Source: Diaphorobacter sp. HDW4A (lineage in GTDB: Bacteria; Pseudomonadota; Gammaproteobacteria; Burkholderiales; Burkholderiaceae_C). From it: a stretch of 64,000 bases of DNA. Positions 62,942-64,000 of this stretch are shown in pieces. The DNA is taken from assembly GCF_011305995.1 (NCBI RefSeq), contig NZ_CP049910.1, positions 3,410,001 to 3,474,000 of the forward strand, given 5' to 3'. The notes under the pieces are model-generated. The model saw only the letters and a program-made list of their open reading frames with translations. It did no database searches and was not told the DNA's origin. Within the stretch, counting starts at the first letter, position 1, and every line of letters starts with the position of its first letter. Both the position numbers and the translations under genes were made by a program.

Positions 62942-64000
62942 CACTGGCCTCCCTTCACGGCGGCAGTAGTTGCCTTGGTGCCGGACGAAACCCAGCGAAC
63001 GCGGTAGGCCACCAGCGTGTCGCACGCCAGCAGCGTGAACAGCAGCAAGCCTTGGAACACGCCGGTCAGCGACTTGGGCAGGCCCAGACGCGACTGGGCG
63101 AGTTCACCGCCGATATAGAACATGCTCATGAGAATCGCGGAAAAAATCATGCCAACCGGATGCAGGCGGCCCACAAAGGCCACGATGATTGCGGCGAACC
63201 CGTAGCCCGCTGGCACATAGGGCGTGAGCTGGCCGAGCGGCCCGGCCACTTCAAGCGCACCCGCCAATCCGGCGGCTGCGCCCGAGATCAGCAGCGCCGT
63301 CCACAGCGCGCGGCGCGAGGAAAAGCCCGCATAGCGCGCCGCCGCCGGAGCGATGCCGCCAACCTGCAGCGCAAAGCCCGCACGCGTGCGAAACAGAAAC
63401 ACCCACAGCAGCGCCGCACCCACCAGCGAGATGACCACGCCGATGTTCATGCGCAAACCTTGCACGAGTTTGGGGATCTGCGTGACGCGCTCGAACGCCT
63501 TGGTCTGCGGGAAGTTGTAGCCCATCGGGTCCTTCCACGGGCCGTAGACCAGATAGCCGAGGAACAGCGTGGCGACGTAGACCAGCATCAGGCTGACCAG
63601 AATCTCGTTGGCGTTGAACCTGTCACGCAGCAGCGCCACGATGCCCGCCCACACCATGCCGCCGAGCATGCCGGCGACCAGAATCGCGGGCACGATCCAT
63701 GGGCCGGTAGTCTTGTCGGCCAGCAGCGCAATGCCCCCCGCGGCCACTGCGCCCACGACGAACTGCCCTTCCGCGCCGATGTTCCACACATTGGAGCGAA
63801 AGCACACAGCCAGCCCCAGCGCGATCAACAGCAGCGGCGTGGCCTTCATCGTGAGTTCGGCGAGCGCGTAGCCCGACTTGATCGGCTCCCAGAAAAAGGC
63901 CTGCAGGCCACGCGCCGGGTCCTTGCCCAACAGCGCGAACAGGCACACGCCGATCACCACGGTGATGACGAGCGCCAGAATCGGCGAGCCGTAGGTCCAG
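62941..64000 (-). CDS. ABC transporter permease (BMP/nucleoside type, YufP-like), 5' end beyond window
   Basis: The frame is open to the window edge with no stop, so the start is outside; a GTG at 63960 falls inside a hydrophobic segment and is not the start. The visible 352 residues include YALAELTMKATPLLLIALGLAVCFRSNVWNIGAEGQ (the NIGAEG motif), YAGFSSRRALWTALLISGAAAGLAGALEV and YGFAAIIVAFVGRLHPVGMI, typical of the YufP/NupP-type permease. It pairs with the next permease and two receptors; the ATPase gene is presumably upstream of the edge. Confidence 0.9.
   Translation of the reverse strand, partial: WTYGSPILALVITVVIGVCLFALLGKDPARGLQAFFWEPIKSGYALAELTMKATPLLLIALGLAVCFRSNVWNIGAEGQFVVGAVAAGGIALLADKTTGPWIVPAILVAGMLGGMVWAGIVALLRDRFNANEILVSLMLVYVATLFLGYLVYGPWKDPMGYNFPQTKAFERVTQIPKLVQGLRMNIGVVISLVGAALLWVFLFRTRAGFALQVGGIAPAAARYAGFSSRRALWTALLISGAAAGLAGALEVAGPLGQLTPYVPAGYGFAAIIVAFVGRLHPVGMIFSAILMSMFYIGGELAQSRLGLPKSLTGVFQGLLLFTLLACDTLVAYRVRWVSSGTKATTAAVKGGQ

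Overview
The window reads as chromosomal DNA of a betaproteobacterium, most likely family Comamonadaceae (Comamonas/Delftia-like). The evidence is the high G+C coding sequence, repeated Bug/TctC solute receptors, the pcnB-folK and purM/hda neighbourhoods, and a DUF3579 gene beside argD-argF. No rRNA, tRNA or CRISPR array was seen. The assignment comes from reading the sequence, not from a database search.

Layout. 1-13.4 kb is mostly housekeeping: a ferredoxin-reductase-type flavoprotein, a Cys-rich four-helix copper-binding-type protein, a Bug receptor, folK-pcnB-HAD phosphatase-hda (minus strand), purM and an AI-2E-type permease, a universal stress protein, PPK2, a SirB1-type protein and murJ. 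After rpsT (13.9 kb) comes an AT-rich accessory island (14.3-18.3 kb) with an acyltransferase-3 membrane protein, a transposase relic and a secreted lysyl-endopeptidase-like protease that is frameshifted beside its catalytic serine. Nitroreductase, DUF3579, argD-argF and a YkgJ protein follow.

22.8-35.1 kb is a catabolic region. A LysR gene diverges from a ThDP enzyme plus Bug receptor. A long minus-strand cluster then encodes a four-subunit succinate-dehydrogenase-like complex, a two-subunit class I fumarase/tartrate-dehydratase-like enzyme, an amidohydrolase, a LysR regulator, a Bug receptor and a TauE-type exporter. The flavoprotein lacks the histidine that binds FAD covalently in true SdhA/FrdA, so this looks like a dedicated dicarboxylate pathway rather than the TCA-cycle enzyme.

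35.4-43.3 kb couples ferrous iron uptake (feoA-feoB-Cys-rich membrane protein, with a Fur-like site) to a plus-strand sulfur cluster: monoheme cytochrome c, FccB-like flavoprotein, YeeE/YedE transporter, second FccB-like flavoprotein, soxY, soxZ. Both flavoproteins lack the second redox cysteine of classical flavocytochrome c. 43.4-47.6 kb has a second YkgJ protein and the tryptophan/kynurenine genes kynB and kynA with a lactate-permease-family transporter and an XRE-cupin regulator. 48-55.4 kb has an adenosine/adenine-deaminase, Rieske oxygenase, ureidoglycine-type cupin and IclR regulator, facing a polar amino-acid-type ABC transporter and a DadA/PuuB-like oxidase. 55.8-59.0 kb encodes a large exported protein that joins an autotransporter-like passenger to Fn3-like repeats and a C-terminal sorting tail. 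The window ends in a BMP-family nucleoside-type ABC transporter with two tandem binding lipoproteins; the last permease gene runs off the edge.

The most unusual non-coding signal is a 94-bp nested palindrome present three times (6.55, 13.67, 60.56 kb), whose copies differ by compensatory base-pair changes.
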